From contig NZ_CDME01000011.1 of NCBI RefSeq assembly GCF_000826545.1, forward strand, positions 62,001-126,000: a stretch of 64,000 nucleotides of DNA, read 5' to 3'. Of this stretch, positions 1 through 8,258 are shown piece after piece (within the stretch, counting starts at the first letter, position 1; every line of letters starts with the position of its first letter). The position numbers and the translations under genes are program-made. The DNA comes from Kibdelosporangium sp. MJ126-NF4. Its GTDB lineage: Bacteria; Actinomycetota; Actinomycetes; Mycobacteriales; Pseudonocardiaceae. The notes beneath the pieces are model-generated. The model was given only the letters and a program-made list of their open reading frames with translations. It did not search any database and was not told the origin of the DNA.

Positions 1-1
1 C

Positions 2-1573
2 CCCGATGTGGTGAAGCGCTTCCGAGGAATGTTCGCGTTCCTGATCTGGGACTCGCACACGCAGTCGCTGTTCGGCGCACGTGACCCGTTCGGCATCAAG
101 CCGCTGTTCTACGCGTCCGGCCCCGGCGGGATGGCGTTCGCCAGCGAGAAGAAGAGCCTGCTCGCGCTGGGCCGCACGCTGAGCGTGTCGCCGCGGATCG
201 ACAAGACCGCGCTGCAGCACTACGTCGTGCTGCAGTACGTGCCGGAGCCGGAGACCATGCACGACACGGTCCGGCGGATCGAGTCCGGCACGTCGTTCAC
301 GGTCACACCGGACGGCACGATGAGCACCCACCGGTACTTCAACCCGATCTTCCGGCCGATGTCGGTGAACCAGTACGAATCCGGCCGCCTGCACTCGGAC
401 ATCGCGGCGGTGATGCGCGACTCGGTCGCCAAGCACATGCGCGCGGACGTGACGGTCGGCTCGTTCCTGTCCGGCGGGATCGACTCCACCGCGATCGCGG
501 CACTGGCCAAGCAGCACAACCCCGACCTGATCACGTTCACGACCGGGTTCGAGCGCCAGGGCTACTCCGAGGTGGACGTCGCGGCCGAGTCGGCGGCGGC
601 GATCGGCGTGAAGCACGTGGTGCGCACGGTGTCGGCGCAGGAAGTGATGGACTACCTGCCGCTGATCGTCTGGTACCTGGACGACCCGGTGGCCGACCCG
701 GCGCTGGTGCCGCTGTGGTTCATCGCCCGCGAGGCCAGGCAGTACGTGAAGGTCGTGCTGTCCGGCGAGGGCGCGGACGAGCTGTTCGGCGGCTACACGA
801 TCTACCGCGAGCCGATCTCGCTCGCGGCGTTCGAGAAGGTGCCGGGCGCGCTGCGCAAGGCGATGGGCAACCTGTCGACGAAGCTGCCGGAAGGCAAGCG
901 CGGCAAGGACCTCCTGCGCCGCGGCGCGCTCTCACTGGAAGAGCGCTACTACGGCAACGCCCGGATCTTCCGCGACGACCAGATCCGGCGTGTGCTGCGG
1001 ACGTTCACCCCGGGCATCGGCCACATGGACGTGACCGCACCGCACTACCGCGTGTCCCGCGACTGGGACCCGGTGACCCGGATGCAGCACGTCGACCTGT
1101 TCACGTGGCTGCGCGGCGACATCCTGGTCAAGGCCGACAAGGTGACCATGGCCAACTCGCTGGAGCTGCGGGTGCCATTCCTGGACACCGAGGTGTTCAA
1201 GGTCGCGGCCCGGATCCCGCTGGAAGAGAAGATCACCAAGGAGACCACGAAGTACGCGCTGCGGGCCGCGATGCGCGACATCGTGCCCGCGCACGTGCTC
1301 AACCGGCGCAAGCTGGGCTTCCCGGTGCCGGTGCGGCACTGGCTGCGCGAGGAGCTCTACGAGTGGGCCGCGGGCGTCATCCGCGACTCGGCGACCGACC
1401 CCTTCCTGGACAAGGCCGCCATCCTGGAGATGCTGGAGGAGCACCGCCGCAACGAGATCGACCACAGCCGCCGCCTGTGGGCGCTGCTGGTGTTCATGAT
1501 CTGGTACGGCATCTTCGTCGAAGGCCGGATCCGCCCGCAGGTCCCCGAGCCGCACTACCCGGTCCGTCTCTGA
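2..1573 (+). CDS. asnB: Asparagine synthase (glutamine-hydrolysing), 5' truncated by window edge
   Basis: Converts aspartate to asparagine using glutamine as amide donor and ATP; cytosolic. The reading frame is open to the left edge, so the N-terminal Cys and roughly 110 residues of the glutaminase domain are missing; 523 residues remain. The rest of the glutaminase domain (VKRFRGMFAF, ARDPFGIKPLFYA) is followed by the synthetase domain with the PP-loop SGGIDST (about nt 470-490) and LSGEGADELFGGY. Length and motifs fit the roughly 640-residue actinobacterial AsnB (M. tuberculosis Rv2201). A strong bidirectional hairpin follows the stop and separates it from the convergent kinase gene. The family assignment is secure; only the true start is unknown. 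Confidence 0.95.
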   Translation, partial: PDVVKRFRGMFAFLIWDSHTQSLFGARDPFGIKPLFYASGPGGMAFASEKKSLLALGRTLSVSPRIDKTALQHYVVLQYVPEPETMHDTVRRIESGTSFTVTPDGTMSTHRYFNPIFRPMSVNQYESGRLHSDIAAVMRDSVAKHMRADVTVGSFLSGGIDSTAIAALAKQHNPDLITFTTGFERQGYSEVDVAAESAAAIGVKHVVRTVSAQEVMDYLPLIVWYLDDPVADPALVPLWFIAREARQYVKVVLSGEGADELFGGYTIYREPISLAAFEKVPGALRKAMGNLSTKLPEGKRGKDLLRRGALSLEERYYGNARIFRDDQIRRVLRTFTPGIGHMDVTAPHYRVSRDWDPVTRMQHVDLFTWLRGDILVKADKVTMANSLELRVPFLDTEVFKVAARIPLEEKITKETTKYALRAAMRDIVPAHVLNRRKLGFPVPVRHWLREELYEWAAGVIRDSATDPFLDKAAILEMLEEHRRNEIDHSRRLWALLVFMIWYGIFVEGRIRPQVPEPHYPVRL

Positions 1574-1586
1574 CACCCAGGTCGTG

Positions 1587-1617
1587 AAAAGCCCCGCAGT
1601 CGCGACTGCGGGGCTTT
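1587..1617. terminator. Bidirectional rho-independent terminator
   Basis: The stem AGCCCCGCAGT/ACTGCGGGGCT has a CGCG loop and is flanked by A-run and T-run on either side. It lies between the convergent stops of asnB and the kinase gene, so it can serve both strands. Confidence 0.85.
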
Positions 1618-1640
1618 TTCGTGCGTTCACATGCGAGTAC

Positions 1641-2615
1641 TCACGGCAGGATCGCAGCGATGTCCTGCGCGGCTTCCGGCCCGTACGCGCCGCTGATGCG
1701 CGTGATGGCCTCGCCCCGGTCGAAGGTCCACTCCTGCGGGCCGACGGCCTCAAGGACCAGCACGGCGATGTAGGAGCCCAGCTGCGAGGCCCGTTCCAGG
1801 TCAAGGCCGTAGGACAGGCCGGCGAGGAACCCGGCGCGGAACGCGTCGCCGACGCCGGTCGGGTCGGCTTTCGCCAGCTCGGGCACGGCGGTCACGTGCA
1901 CGACCGGGCCCTTGCGGTCGACGATCTCCGCGCCCTTCTCACCGAGCGTGGTGATCCGCATGTCGACCTTCTCGAGCACCTCGGACTCGGTCCAGCCGGT
2001 CTTCTTGAGCAGCAGCTCCCACTCGTAGTCGTTGCTGAACAGGTACTTGGCGCCGACGATGAAGTCACGCACCTGCTCGCCGTCCATCCTGGCCAGCTGC
2101 TGTGACGGGTCCACCGCGAAGGTGTAGCCGCGCTGGCGGCACTCCTGGGCGTGCCGGACCATCCCCTCCGGGTCGTCCGGGCTGATCAGGATCAGGTCGA
2201 ACTCGCCGACCTGGTCGACGATCGGCTTGAGCTCGATCATCCGGGACTCGGACATCGCACCCGCGTAGAACGAGGCGATCTGACGCATGTCCTCGTCGGT
2301 CGTGCACACGAACCGGGCGGTCTGCGCCGTCTCGGAGATGTGCACGCCGCGGCAGTCGACGCCGTGGCGTTCCAACCAGGAGCGGTAGTCGTCGAAGTCC
2401 TTGCCCGCGGCTCCGACCAGCACCGGGTTGCAGCCGAGCAGGCCCATGCCGTACGCGATGTTCGCGCCGATTCCGCCACGGCGGACCTGGAGGTCGTCGA
2501 CAAGGAAGCTGAGCGAGATCCGATGTATCTGCTCCGGAACTATCTGCTCTGCGAAACGACCCGGGAAGTGCATCAGGTGATCGCTTGCGATACTTCCGGA
2601 TACGGCTACGGGCAC
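1641..2615 (-). CDS. adoK: PfkB-family adenosine kinase (AdoK-like)
   Basis: A 324-residue ribokinase-fold kinase, the same length as M. tuberculosis adenosine kinase Rv2202c, which phosphorylates adenosine for purine salvage. The N-terminus GSIASDHLMHFPGRF, the SFLVDD segment and the C-terminal DPTGVGDAFRAGF motif (catalytic base Asp257) match that subfamily closely by recall. The GTG start follows a good Shine-Dalgarno sequence (AGGGAGG, 6 nt spacing). Its position beside asnB and the IscA-like gene copies the mycobacterial order. A ribokinase or fructokinase role is the alternative, but the mycobacterial AdoK-like N-terminus argues against it. Confidence 0.88.
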   Translation of the reverse strand: MPVAVSGSIASDHLMHFPGRFAEQIVPEQIHRISLSFLVDDLQVRRGGIGANIAYGMGLLGCNPVLVGAAGKDFDDYRSWLERHGVDCRGVHISETAQTARFVCTTDEDMRQIASFYAGAMSESRMIELKPIVDQVGEFDLILISPDDPEGMVRHAQECRQRGYTFAVDPSQQLARMDGEQVRDFIVGAKYLFSNDYEWELLLKKTGWTESEVLEKVDMRITTLGEKGAEIVDRKGPVVHVTAVPELAKADPTGVGDAFRAGFLAGLSYGLDLERASQLGSYIAVLVLEAVGPQEWTFDRGEAITRISGAYGPEAAQDIAAILP

Positions 2616-2768
2616 TTCGGCCCTCCCTGTCTCGTGCGGGCGACAACGTCCGGCAATGAGTGTCCAGCCTTGGGCCGGACACAGGACACCGCCACCCGTG
2701 CGGGTGGTTCACCGGCTGCATGACCACACTACCGAGCGGTAAGCATGGGAAGTTCGAATCGGCCTCAA

Positions 2769-2774
2769 TAACGT
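2769..2774 (+). promoter_or_regulatory. -10 box of putative leaderless promoter
   Basis: TAACGT followed by exactly 6 nt and then GTG of the 56-codon gene. The same geometry occurs at many genes in this window. Confidence 0.5.
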
Positions 2775-2780
2775 GAGGTC

Positions 2781-2951
2781 GTGAACATCACCGAGGCCGA
2801 CTCGATCGACGAGCTGATCGCCGACTGCGCCGACATCCCGCCGTCCGTCCGCCAGTCGACGCCCGCCATGCCGCCGCAGCGGCACGCGCCCGCGTGGGAG
2901 GTCACCGACGGCTGCCACGCCCAGGTAGTCGATCTGGACGAGTACGTCTGA
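2781..2951 (+). CDS. Small hypothetical protein, 56 aa
   Basis: Not recognised. GTG start, 56 residues, acidic (MNITEADSIDEL start, VVDLDEYV end), with two cysteines and no membrane segment. Support comes from a TAACGT box exactly 6 nt upstream of the GTG, as at other leaderless genes here, a GC-rich third position, and a strong hairpin 23 nt after the stop. It lies in the gap between the adenosine kinase and IscA-like genes, on the opposite strand to both. It could be chance, but promoter, frame and terminator agree. Confidence 0.5.
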   Translation: MNITEADSIDELIADCADIPPSVRQSTPAMPPQRHAPAWEVTDGCHAQVVDLDEYV

Positions 2952-2974
2952 CCAGCGCGTCAGCGCAGCGAAAA

Positions 2975-3001
2975 GGGCCGCTGCCTGCCCGGCAGCGGCC
3001 C
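2975..3001. terminator. Bidirectional terminator hairpin
   Basis: 11-bp perfect stem GGGCCGCTGCC/GGCAGCGGCCC with a 5-nt loop, preceded by AAAA. It lies between the small plus-strand gene and the stop of the minus-strand IscA-like gene. Confidence 0.75.
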
Positions 3002-3024
3002 CTGCACAGCGGTTCCTGGCGGGC

Positions 3025-3390
3025 TCAGTGGAACGAGTCGCCGCAGGCGCACGAACCGCCCGCGTTCGGGTTCTCGATGGTGAAGCCCTGCTTCTCGATG
3101 GTGTCCACGAAGTCGATCACGGCGCCCTCGACGTACGGGGCGCTCATCCGGTCGACAGCCACCTTCAGGCCGCCGAAGTCACGGTAGAGGTCGCCGTCGA
3201 GCGAGCGCTCGTCGAAGAACAGCTGGTACCGCAGACCGGCGCAGCCCCCTGGCTGGACGGCGATCCGCAGGTGCATGTCGTCGCGACCTTCCTGCTCGAG
3301 CAGTGCCTTGGCCTTGCTCGCGGCGTTATCGGTCAACGTCACGCCGTGCGTGGTCGCCGCTTCGGTCGTGTTCTCCTGCGCGGTCGTCAT
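3025..3390 (-). CDS. HesB/IscA/ErpA-type iron-sulfur carrier
   Basis: A 121-residue A-type carrier that holds and hands on Fe-S clusters in the cytosol. The three diagnostic cysteines are present: Cys50 in PGGCAGLRY, and Cys114 and Cys116 in GGSCACGDSFH at the C-terminus. Length and position match M. tuberculosis Rv2204c. It is monocistronic, diverging from the DUF3043 gene. A nearby client could be the Fe-S enzyme LipA, but that is inference only. Confidence 0.93.
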   Translation of the reverse strand: MTTAQENTTEAATTHGVTLTDNAASKAKALLEQEGRDDMHLRIAVQPGGCAGLRYQLFFDERSLDGDLYRDFGGLKVAVDRMSAPYVEGAVIDFVDTIEKQGFTIENPNAGGSCACGDSFH

Positions 3391-3570
3391 GACACTCCCT
3401 TGAAGATCCGACTACAGCGGTGCGAACACATCGCCGTGGTGTCTTATTCCATGGTGACACACCAGTGCGACTATCCGACGTCCACGGCGGCGGCCGATGC
3501 GACGGAGGTCACAGACCAGTCGCGCGGCGACTGCGCACTATCCGGCGAACCATACGTTTCGGGCTTGTCA

Positions 3571-3576
3571 TAACCT
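3571..3576 (+). promoter_or_regulatory. -10 box, leaderless promoter of DUF3043 gene
   Basis: TAACCT, then 6 nt, then the GTG start. No Shine-Dalgarno sequence is needed if transcription begins at the start codon. Confidence 0.55.
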
Positions 3577-3582
3577 AGAGGC

Positions 3583-4224
3583 GTGAGGTTCCTGCGCCGT
3601 AATTCAGAGAAGGCCGACACCGCTGCTGTCGAAGAGACAGACGTCGATGTCGAGGAGCCCGGGAACCGCGCGTTCACGGCGGGCAAGGGCAAGCCGACGC
3701 CGAAGCGCCGCGACGCGGAGGCACGCAGGCGTGGGCCCGTCGCGCCCGCGCCGCAGACCACGCGTGAGGCGATGCGCCGCGCCAAGCAGACCCGCCCGTC
3801 CAAGGACGACCGCCGGGCCGCCGCCGCGGAGCGCCGCGCGCGGATGATGGCCGGTGAGGACAAGTACCTGATGCCGCGTGACCGCGGCCCGGTCAAGGCG
3901 TACGTGCGGGACCTGGTGGACACCCGGCGCAACCTGCTCGGGCTGTTCATGCCGCTGGCGATCCTGGTGTTCGTCGCGCTGCTGCTGCCCAACCCGATCG
4001 TGCAGAACTACGCGACGCTGCTGTGCCTGGCGATGCTGCTGATGATGATCTTCGAAGGCATCGTCAACGGCCGCCGCGTCACCAAGCTGGCCAGGGAGAG
4101 GTTCCCGAAGGAGACCATCAAGGGCGGCTCGATCGGCTGGTACGCGTTCGTGCGGGCGAGCCAGATCCGCAAGCTGCGGGTGCCCAAGCCCCGACTGCGC
4201 CCCGGTGACACGATCCCCCGCTGA
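3583..4224 (+). CDS. DUF3043 family membrane protein
   Basis: 213-residue protein of the actinobacterial DUF3043 family (compare Rv2206); function unknown. The first 100 residues are hydrophilic and strongly basic (KRRDAEARRR, then REAMRRAKQ and DDRRAAAAERRARMM). They are followed by two predicted membrane helices, about residues 118-136 and 143-161, and a basic tail. This topology suggests a cytoplasmic positively charged N-terminal domain on a two-pass anchor. The promoter is leaderless-type. It lies next to the IscA-like gene in the same order as mycobacteria. Confidence 0.85.
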   Translation: MRFLRRNSEKADTAAVEETDVDVEEPGNRAFTAGKGKPTPKRRDAEARRRGPVAPAPQTTREAMRRAKQTRPSKDDRRAAAAERRARMMAGEDKYLMPRDRGPVKAYVRDLVDTRRNLLGLFMPLAILVFVALLLPNPIVQNYATLLCLAMLLMMIFEGIVNGRRVTKLARERFPKETIKGGSIGWYAFVRASQIRKLRVPKPRLRPGDTIPR

Positions 4225-4244
4225 CACCTTTCACGGAATCCCGT

Positions 4245-5232
4245 TCACGGGGTCTGCGTGAGCCGGGGGTCGGTCACCACGATGTCGTCGAGGACAGCGT
4301 CGATCTTGTCGAGCAGCCCCTGGTCCAGCACGACACCGGACGCCTTGACGTTCTCGGTGACCTGTTCGGGCCGGGAGGCGCCGATGATCGCCGACGAGAC
4401 GTTCTTGTTCTGCAGCACCCACGCGACCGCGAGCTGGGCGAGGCTCAGCCCCGCCTCCGCGGCCAGCGGCTTGAGCTGCTGAACGCGTTCGAGCACGTCG
4501 TCACGCAGCCAGCGGGCGACGAAGTTCTTGCCGGACTCGTCGGTGGCCCGTGATCCCTCGGGGACCGGCTGGCCGGGAAGGTACTTGCCGGTCAGCACGC
4601 CCTGCGCGATCGGCGAGAACACCACCTGGCCGAGCCCTTCCCGCTCGGACGAGGGAACGATCTGCGGCTCGATCACCCGCCACAGCATGGAGTACTGCGG
4701 CTGGTTGGAGATGAACGGCACCCGCAGCTCACGGGCCAGTGCGGCACCTCGCGTGATCTGCTCGGCGGTCCACTCCGACACACCGATGTAGAGCGCCTTG
4801 CCCTGCCGTACGAGCTCGGCGAAGGCCAGCATGGTCTCCTCGAGCGGGACGGTGCGGTCGAACCGGTGCGCCTGGTAGACGTCGACGTAGTCGGTCTGCA
4901 GCCGCTTGAGTGACGCGTTGGCCGACTCGATGATGTGCTTGCGGCCGAGACCGCTGTCGTTGGGGCCCTTGGGGCCGGTCGGCCAGAAAGACCTTGGTGA
5001 GAATCTCCAGGCTCTCCCGCCGCTGCCCGGCCAGTGCACGCCCGAGCACGGACTCGGCGGCGGTGTTGGCGTAGACGTCGGCGGTGTCGAACGTGGTGAT
5101 CCCGGCATCGAGCGCGGCCCGGACACAGGCGGCCGCCTGCTCCTCCTCGACCTGCGACCCGTGCGTCAGCCAGTTGCCGTACGAGATCTCACTGACCGTC
5201 AGTCCACTGCGGCCCAGTCTCCGAAACTCCAT
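4245..5232 (-). pseudogene. Aldo/keto reductase, frameshifted
   Basis: The N-terminal half ([20 protein letters not shown], then [17 protein letters not shown], then EILTKVF) is in one frame. From [18 protein letters not shown] through [10 protein letters not shown] to the stop the protein continues in another frame. Together they give a normal AKR of about 328 residues with catalytic Asp, Tyr, Lys (ILTK) and His (QAHR). The break sits at an AAA run at 4987-4989 (mRNA GTC TTT CTGG where GTC TTC TGG is expected), an apparent one-base insertion. The voltage-gated-potassium-channel-beta-like AKR family is likely. It may be a real pseudogene, an assembly error or a +1 shift at UUU-C. A leaderless-type promoter is intact. 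Confidence 0.85.
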
Positions 5233-5238
5233 GCCGAC

Positions 5239-5244
5239 AACTTA
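5239..5244 (-). promoter_or_regulatory. -10 box, leaderless promoter of aldo/keto reductase
   Basis: On the minus strand TAAGTT, 6 nt, ATG. The promoter looks intact although the gene is frameshifted. Confidence 0.5.
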
Positions 5245-5284
5245 GCTCCCAACTCCTTCGCAAGGCTAACCAACACGGGTTAGA

Positions 5285-5316
5285 CGAAAGAAACGAAATC
5301 TGTTACGTTTCTTTCG
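5285..5316. promoter_or_regulatory. Inverted-repeat operator upstream of antitoxin
   Basis: Perfect 11-bp arms CGAAAGAAACG and CGTTTCTTTCG separated by 10 bp. It overlaps a TACGTT -10-like hexamer (5304-5309) and lies just upstream of the Shine-Dalgarno sequence. It is a likely autoregulatory site for the toxin-antitoxin operon. Confidence 0.65.
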
Positions 5317-5335
5317 AATAGAGGAGGTGTGGCGG

Positions 5336-5866
5336 ATGACCACCACAGTGCGGCAGGAGACGTACCTGCCGGAGAACAAGGACCAACTGACCGAGGTGAA
5401 CGACTTTCTGCAGGCGCACGACCAGGTGCGCCTCAGCAGCGTGGACTCGCGCTACTTCCTCGAAGCCGACCCGGACATCCGAGTCGAACTGCCCCCCGAG
5501 GTCCACCGTGCGCTTCAGCACGTGGTGGGGATCCTGCAGCGAGGTCTTGCGGTGACGGTCACCCGGCAGACCAAGACCCTGACCACCCAGCAGGCCGCGG
5601 ACCTGTTGGACATCAGCAGGCCGACCCTGGTCAAGCTGCTCGAGGAGGGAAAGATCCCGTACGAGCGCTTCGGCACTCACCGTCGAGTCTTCCTGCGCGA
5701 ATTAGTGGACTACCGCAAGCGTCTCTACGAGGAGCGAGAGGCCGCACTCGCAGAACTTTCGACCCTCGGCGGCGACATCGACGAAGACCACGAAGAGATG
5801 CTGCAGCGCCTTCGCAGGACGCGCAAGAAACTCAACGAAGAGCGCCGCCAACGGCGGTCACCATGA
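5336..5866 (+). CDS. Excisionase-type HTH antitoxin of PIN toxin pair
   Basis: 176-residue DNA-binding protein. An N-terminal region of about 75 residues precedes an excisionase/MerR-like helix-turn-helix (TTQQAADLLDISRPTLVKLL then GKIPYERFGTHRRVF), about residues 81-127, and a charged C-terminal helix rich in Glu and Arg. The ATG is chosen because AGGAGG lies 8 nt upstream; a longer GTG start is in frame but lacks a site. The PIN-domain gene begins 18 nt downstream, so this is the antitoxin and probable repressor acting on the inverted repeat upstream. This HTH-PIN pairing is common in actinobacteria. Confidence 0.85.
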   Translation: MTTTVRQETYLPENKDQLTEVNDFLQAHDQVRLSSVDSRYFLEADPDIRVELPPEVHRALQHVVGILQRGLAVTVTRQTKTLTTQQAADLLDISRPTLVKLLEEGKIPYERFGTHRRVFLRELVDYRKRLYEEREAALAELSTLGGDIDEDHEEMLQRLRRTRKKLNEERRQRRSP

Positions 5867-5884
5867 CCACAACAAGGCGGCCAG

Positions 5885-6460
5885 GTGTTCACCGCGTTCC
5901 TTGATACATGTGTCCTATGGCCCAGTCTGCAACGCGATGTCCTGCTGTCGATGGGGTTCGAGAAGCTGTACCAACCAAAATGGAGCGCTGCGGTTCTGGA
6001 GGAACTCGCCTACGAAGAACACGAGAAGCTGATCAACCGAGGTGTGGCAGCGGCAACGGCCAAGTCTCGTGTTCGCCGCCTGATCAAGGAGATGCAGTCG
6101 AACTTCACGAGTGCCGAGATCACCGACTGGGAGGATTTCGAAGTACCCCCCGGGCTGCCCGATCCAGACGACATACACGTCATCGCGGCCGCGAACGTAG
6201 GTCGTGTAAACGCGATCATCACCGACAACCGCAAGGATTTCCCGGCCTCCCACCTACCACACAGCGTGGAAGTACTCACTCCCAAGGATTTCGTGGCTCG
6301 CATGGTGTCACGGGATCCGGAAACAGCCAAGACAGCAGTGGAGGTTATGGCTCGACGGTCAGGTGTCCACGGTCCGCGTCTGACCGCCAGCGACATTCTC
6401 GACATACTCGAACACCGCTACGGAATGACTCAGGCTGCCGACCTGATCCGGCAGGTCTGA
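5885..6460 (+). CDS. PIN-domain toxin ribonuclease
   Basis: 191 residues. PIN nucleases cleave RNA with a Mg-dependent acidic cluster. Candidate acidic residues here are Asp7 (FLDTCVLWPS), Glu39/Glu40, Asp93/95/96 (LPDPDDIHV) and Asp114 (IITDNRKDF). The C-terminal 55 residues (LTASDILDILEHRYGM) form an extra helical part seen in this PIN subgroup. Downstream partner of the HTH antitoxin, with a GTG start 18 nt after its stop. Codon use is visibly less GC-biased than the housekeeping neighbours, which suggests horizontal acquisition. Predicted RNA target unknown. Confidence 0.82.
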   Translation: MFTAFLDTCVLWPSLQRDVLLSMGFEKLYQPKWSAAVLEELAYEEHEKLINRGVAAATAKSRVRRLIKEMQSNFTSAEITDWEDFEVPPGLPDPDDIHVIAAANVGRVNAIITDNRKDFPASHLPHSVEVLTPKDFVARMVSRDPETAKTAVEVMARRSGVHGPRLTASDILDILEHRYGMTQAADLIRQV

Positions 6461-6488
6461 GCACCGACAGTCTTCGGCGACCTGGGCT

Positions 6489-7199
6489 TCAGCTGGCCAG
6501 GGCGCAGACGATGAGGATCACGGTTGTGGTCAGTTCGCAGGCGGCGCCGAGGATGTCGCCGGTGATTCCGCCGAGGCGTCTGCGGATGTGTGCCGTGAAC
6601 ACCACCAGTGCACCGGCGGCGATGACCACGGCCAACGGACCGACCCAAAGCCGTTCCGGGACAACGGGAACCGCTGCTGCGGCCAGGAAGACGAACCACC
6701 CGGCGGGCACATAGACCGACTGCGAACCGGCGACCAGTGCGCCGAGCCCGTCCGGCCTGGCGGCGGGGATTCCACGACGGCAGCACCATGAGAAGGAGGC
6801 ACGCCCTGCAGTGAACGCGAGTACGACCGCTCCCCAATGGACAGTGGCGAACGCGACCGCTTGCAGCCCCAGCACGACAATCAATGCCACCACGGCGAAA
6901 GCTCCGACGCCCCCGTCCTTCATCACGGCCAGGGCACGCTCGGGCGGGCCGTAGCAGCCCAGTCCGTCGGCGGTGTCGGCGAGGCCGTCGAGGTGCATGC
7001 CGCGCGTGGCCAGCGCTACCAGGCCGACGCACAGGAAGCCGCCGAGTAACCCGTGCGCCCCTTGCAGCACGGCCGCCACGAGCAGGCCCAGGACTACGCC
7101 GACCAGTGGCGCGACCGCGATCGCGCGGCGGGCCGCCGTGGCATCGACCTGGCCTGGCCGCAGTGGCAGGACTGTCAGCCAGGAGAACGCGAGCAGCAC
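6489..7199 (-). CDS. cobS: Adenosylcobinamide-GDP ribazoletransferase (cobalamin synthase)
   Basis: Last enzyme of the nucleotide-loop pathway. It joins adenosylcobinamide-GDP to alpha-ribazole(-phosphate) in the cytoplasmic membrane. 236 residues, mostly hydrophobic with several membrane helices. Signature motifs are HLDGLADTADG (69-79) and MKDGGVGAF (93-101). The GTG start overlaps the cobT stop (TAGTG), so translation is coupled. Third gene of a cobU-cobT-cobS operon. Upstream corrin-ring genes are absent here, so the locus supports salvage or final assembly. Confidence 0.95.
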   Translation of the reverse strand: MLLAFSWLTVLPLRPGQVDATAARRAIAVAPLVGVVLGLLVAAVLQGAHGLLGGFLCVGLVALATRGMHLDGLADTADGLGCYGPPERALAVMKDGGVGAFAVVALIVVLGLQAVAFATVHWGAVVLAFTAGRASFSWCCRRGIPAARPDGLGALVAGSQSVYVPAGWFVFLAAAAVPVVPERLWVGPLAVVIAAGALVVFTAHIRRRLGGITGDILGAACELTTTVILIVCALAS

Positions 7200-8245
7200 T
7201 AGGCGTCAGCTGGGCCGGAGACGTTGGCGTCCTGGAATGTCGCCATCTCCGCCAGGATCCGGGTCGCCATCGCCACCAACGGCAGCGCGGCCAGCGCACC
7301 GGAGCCTTCGCCGAGGCGCATCTTCATGTCCAGCAACGGTTCCAGGCCCAACTGCTCGAGCGCCAGCTTGTGGGACGGCTCGGTGCTCTGGTGCCCCGCC
7401 ACCCACCACAGGCGGGCGCCCGGGGCGAGTTCCTCGGCGACCAGCGCGGCCGCGGTGGACACCACGCCGTCGAGGATCACGGGTGTCTTGCGGACCGCCG
7501 CCTGCGCGAGGAACGCGGCCATCGCCGCGATGTCGGCGCCCGCAGTTGCCCGCAGCAGCGCCGTCGGGTCCGCGCTGACCTGGCGGGCGCGGCGCAGCGC
7601 GTCCCGGATCGCCGCTGTCTTGCGCATCCACGTCTGGTCGTCGATGCCGGTTCCCCTGCCGACCACCGCGACGGGCTCCGCGCCGGTCAACGCCGCCACC
7701 AGCACCGCGGCCGGTGTCGTGTTGCCGATCCCCATGTCGCCCACGACCAGCAGGTCCGCGCCGCCGTCGACCTCCTGGTCGGCGATGGCCTTGCCCGCGT
7801 CGATCGCGGCCTTCACCTCGTCCTCGGTGAGCGCGTCCTCGTAGTCGATCGACCCGGAGCTCTGGCGGACCTTGAACTCCGTCACCTGCTCGGGCGCGGC
7901 CGTGTCCGCCGCCACCGACATGTCGACCACGCGGACCGTCGCGCCCGCTGTCGCCGCGAGCACGTTCACCGCCGCCCCACCGGCCAGGAAGTTCCCGACC
8001 ATCTGCCCGGTGACCTCGCTGGGGTACGCCGACACGCCCTTGCCCGCGACCCCGTGGTCACCGGCGAACACCACCACCCGCGGCCGGGTGAACGGCTTCG
8101 GCGGGCAGACGCCCTGGCACGAAGCGACCCACACCCCGAGCTCCTCGAGCCTGCCCAGCGCGCCTGACGGCTTGGTCAGCCGGTCCTGCCTGGCCAGCGC
8201 GTCCCGCTTGGCCGACTCATCGGGAGGGGAAACGTACGGGAACAC
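7199..8245 (-). CDS. cobT: Nicotinate-nucleotide--dimethylbenzimidazole phosphoribosyltransferase
   Basis: Makes alpha-ribazole phosphate from nicotinate mononucleotide and dimethylbenzimidazole for the lower cobalamin loop. Family motifs are [26 protein letters not shown] and [10 protein letters not shown], the last containing the catalytic Glu of the CobT family. The GTG at 8245 is chosen (348 residues, normal length) because GGAGG lies about 8 nt upstream, just past the cobU stop; a 50-residue longer open frame has no family similarity. It follows cobU by 13 nt and overlaps cobS by 1 nt. Confidence 0.94.
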   Translation of the reverse strand: MFPYVSPPDESAKRDALARQDRLTKPSGALGRLEELGVWVASCQGVCPPKPFTRPRVVVFAGDHGVAGKGVSAYPSEVTGQMVGNFLAGGAAVNVLAATAGATVRVVDMSVAADTAAPEQVTEFKVRQSSGSIDYEDALTEDEVKAAIDAGKAIADQEVDGGADLLVVGDMGIGNTTPAAVLVAALTGAEPVAVVGRGTGIDDQTWMRKTAAIRDALRRARQVSADPTALLRATAGADIAAMAAFLAQAAVRKTPVILDGVVSTAAALVAEELAPGARLWWVAGHQSTEPSHKLALEQLGLEPLLDMKMRLGEGSGALAALPLVAMATRILAEMATFQDANVSGPADA

Positions 8246-8258
8246 CCCAGGACCTCCA

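Noticed and set aside
2730..2741. TACCG-AG-CGGTA palindrome upstream of adoK
   Set aside because: It is short, with no link to a regulator. Such palindromes are expected by chance at this GC content and window size.
7206..8167. Large plus-strand open frames opposite cobS/cobT/cobU, and similar ones opposite dlaT, lpd, aceE and the S8 protease
   Set aside because: These are high-GC antisense shadows with His/Arg/Val-rich low-information sequence and no domains or ribosome sites.
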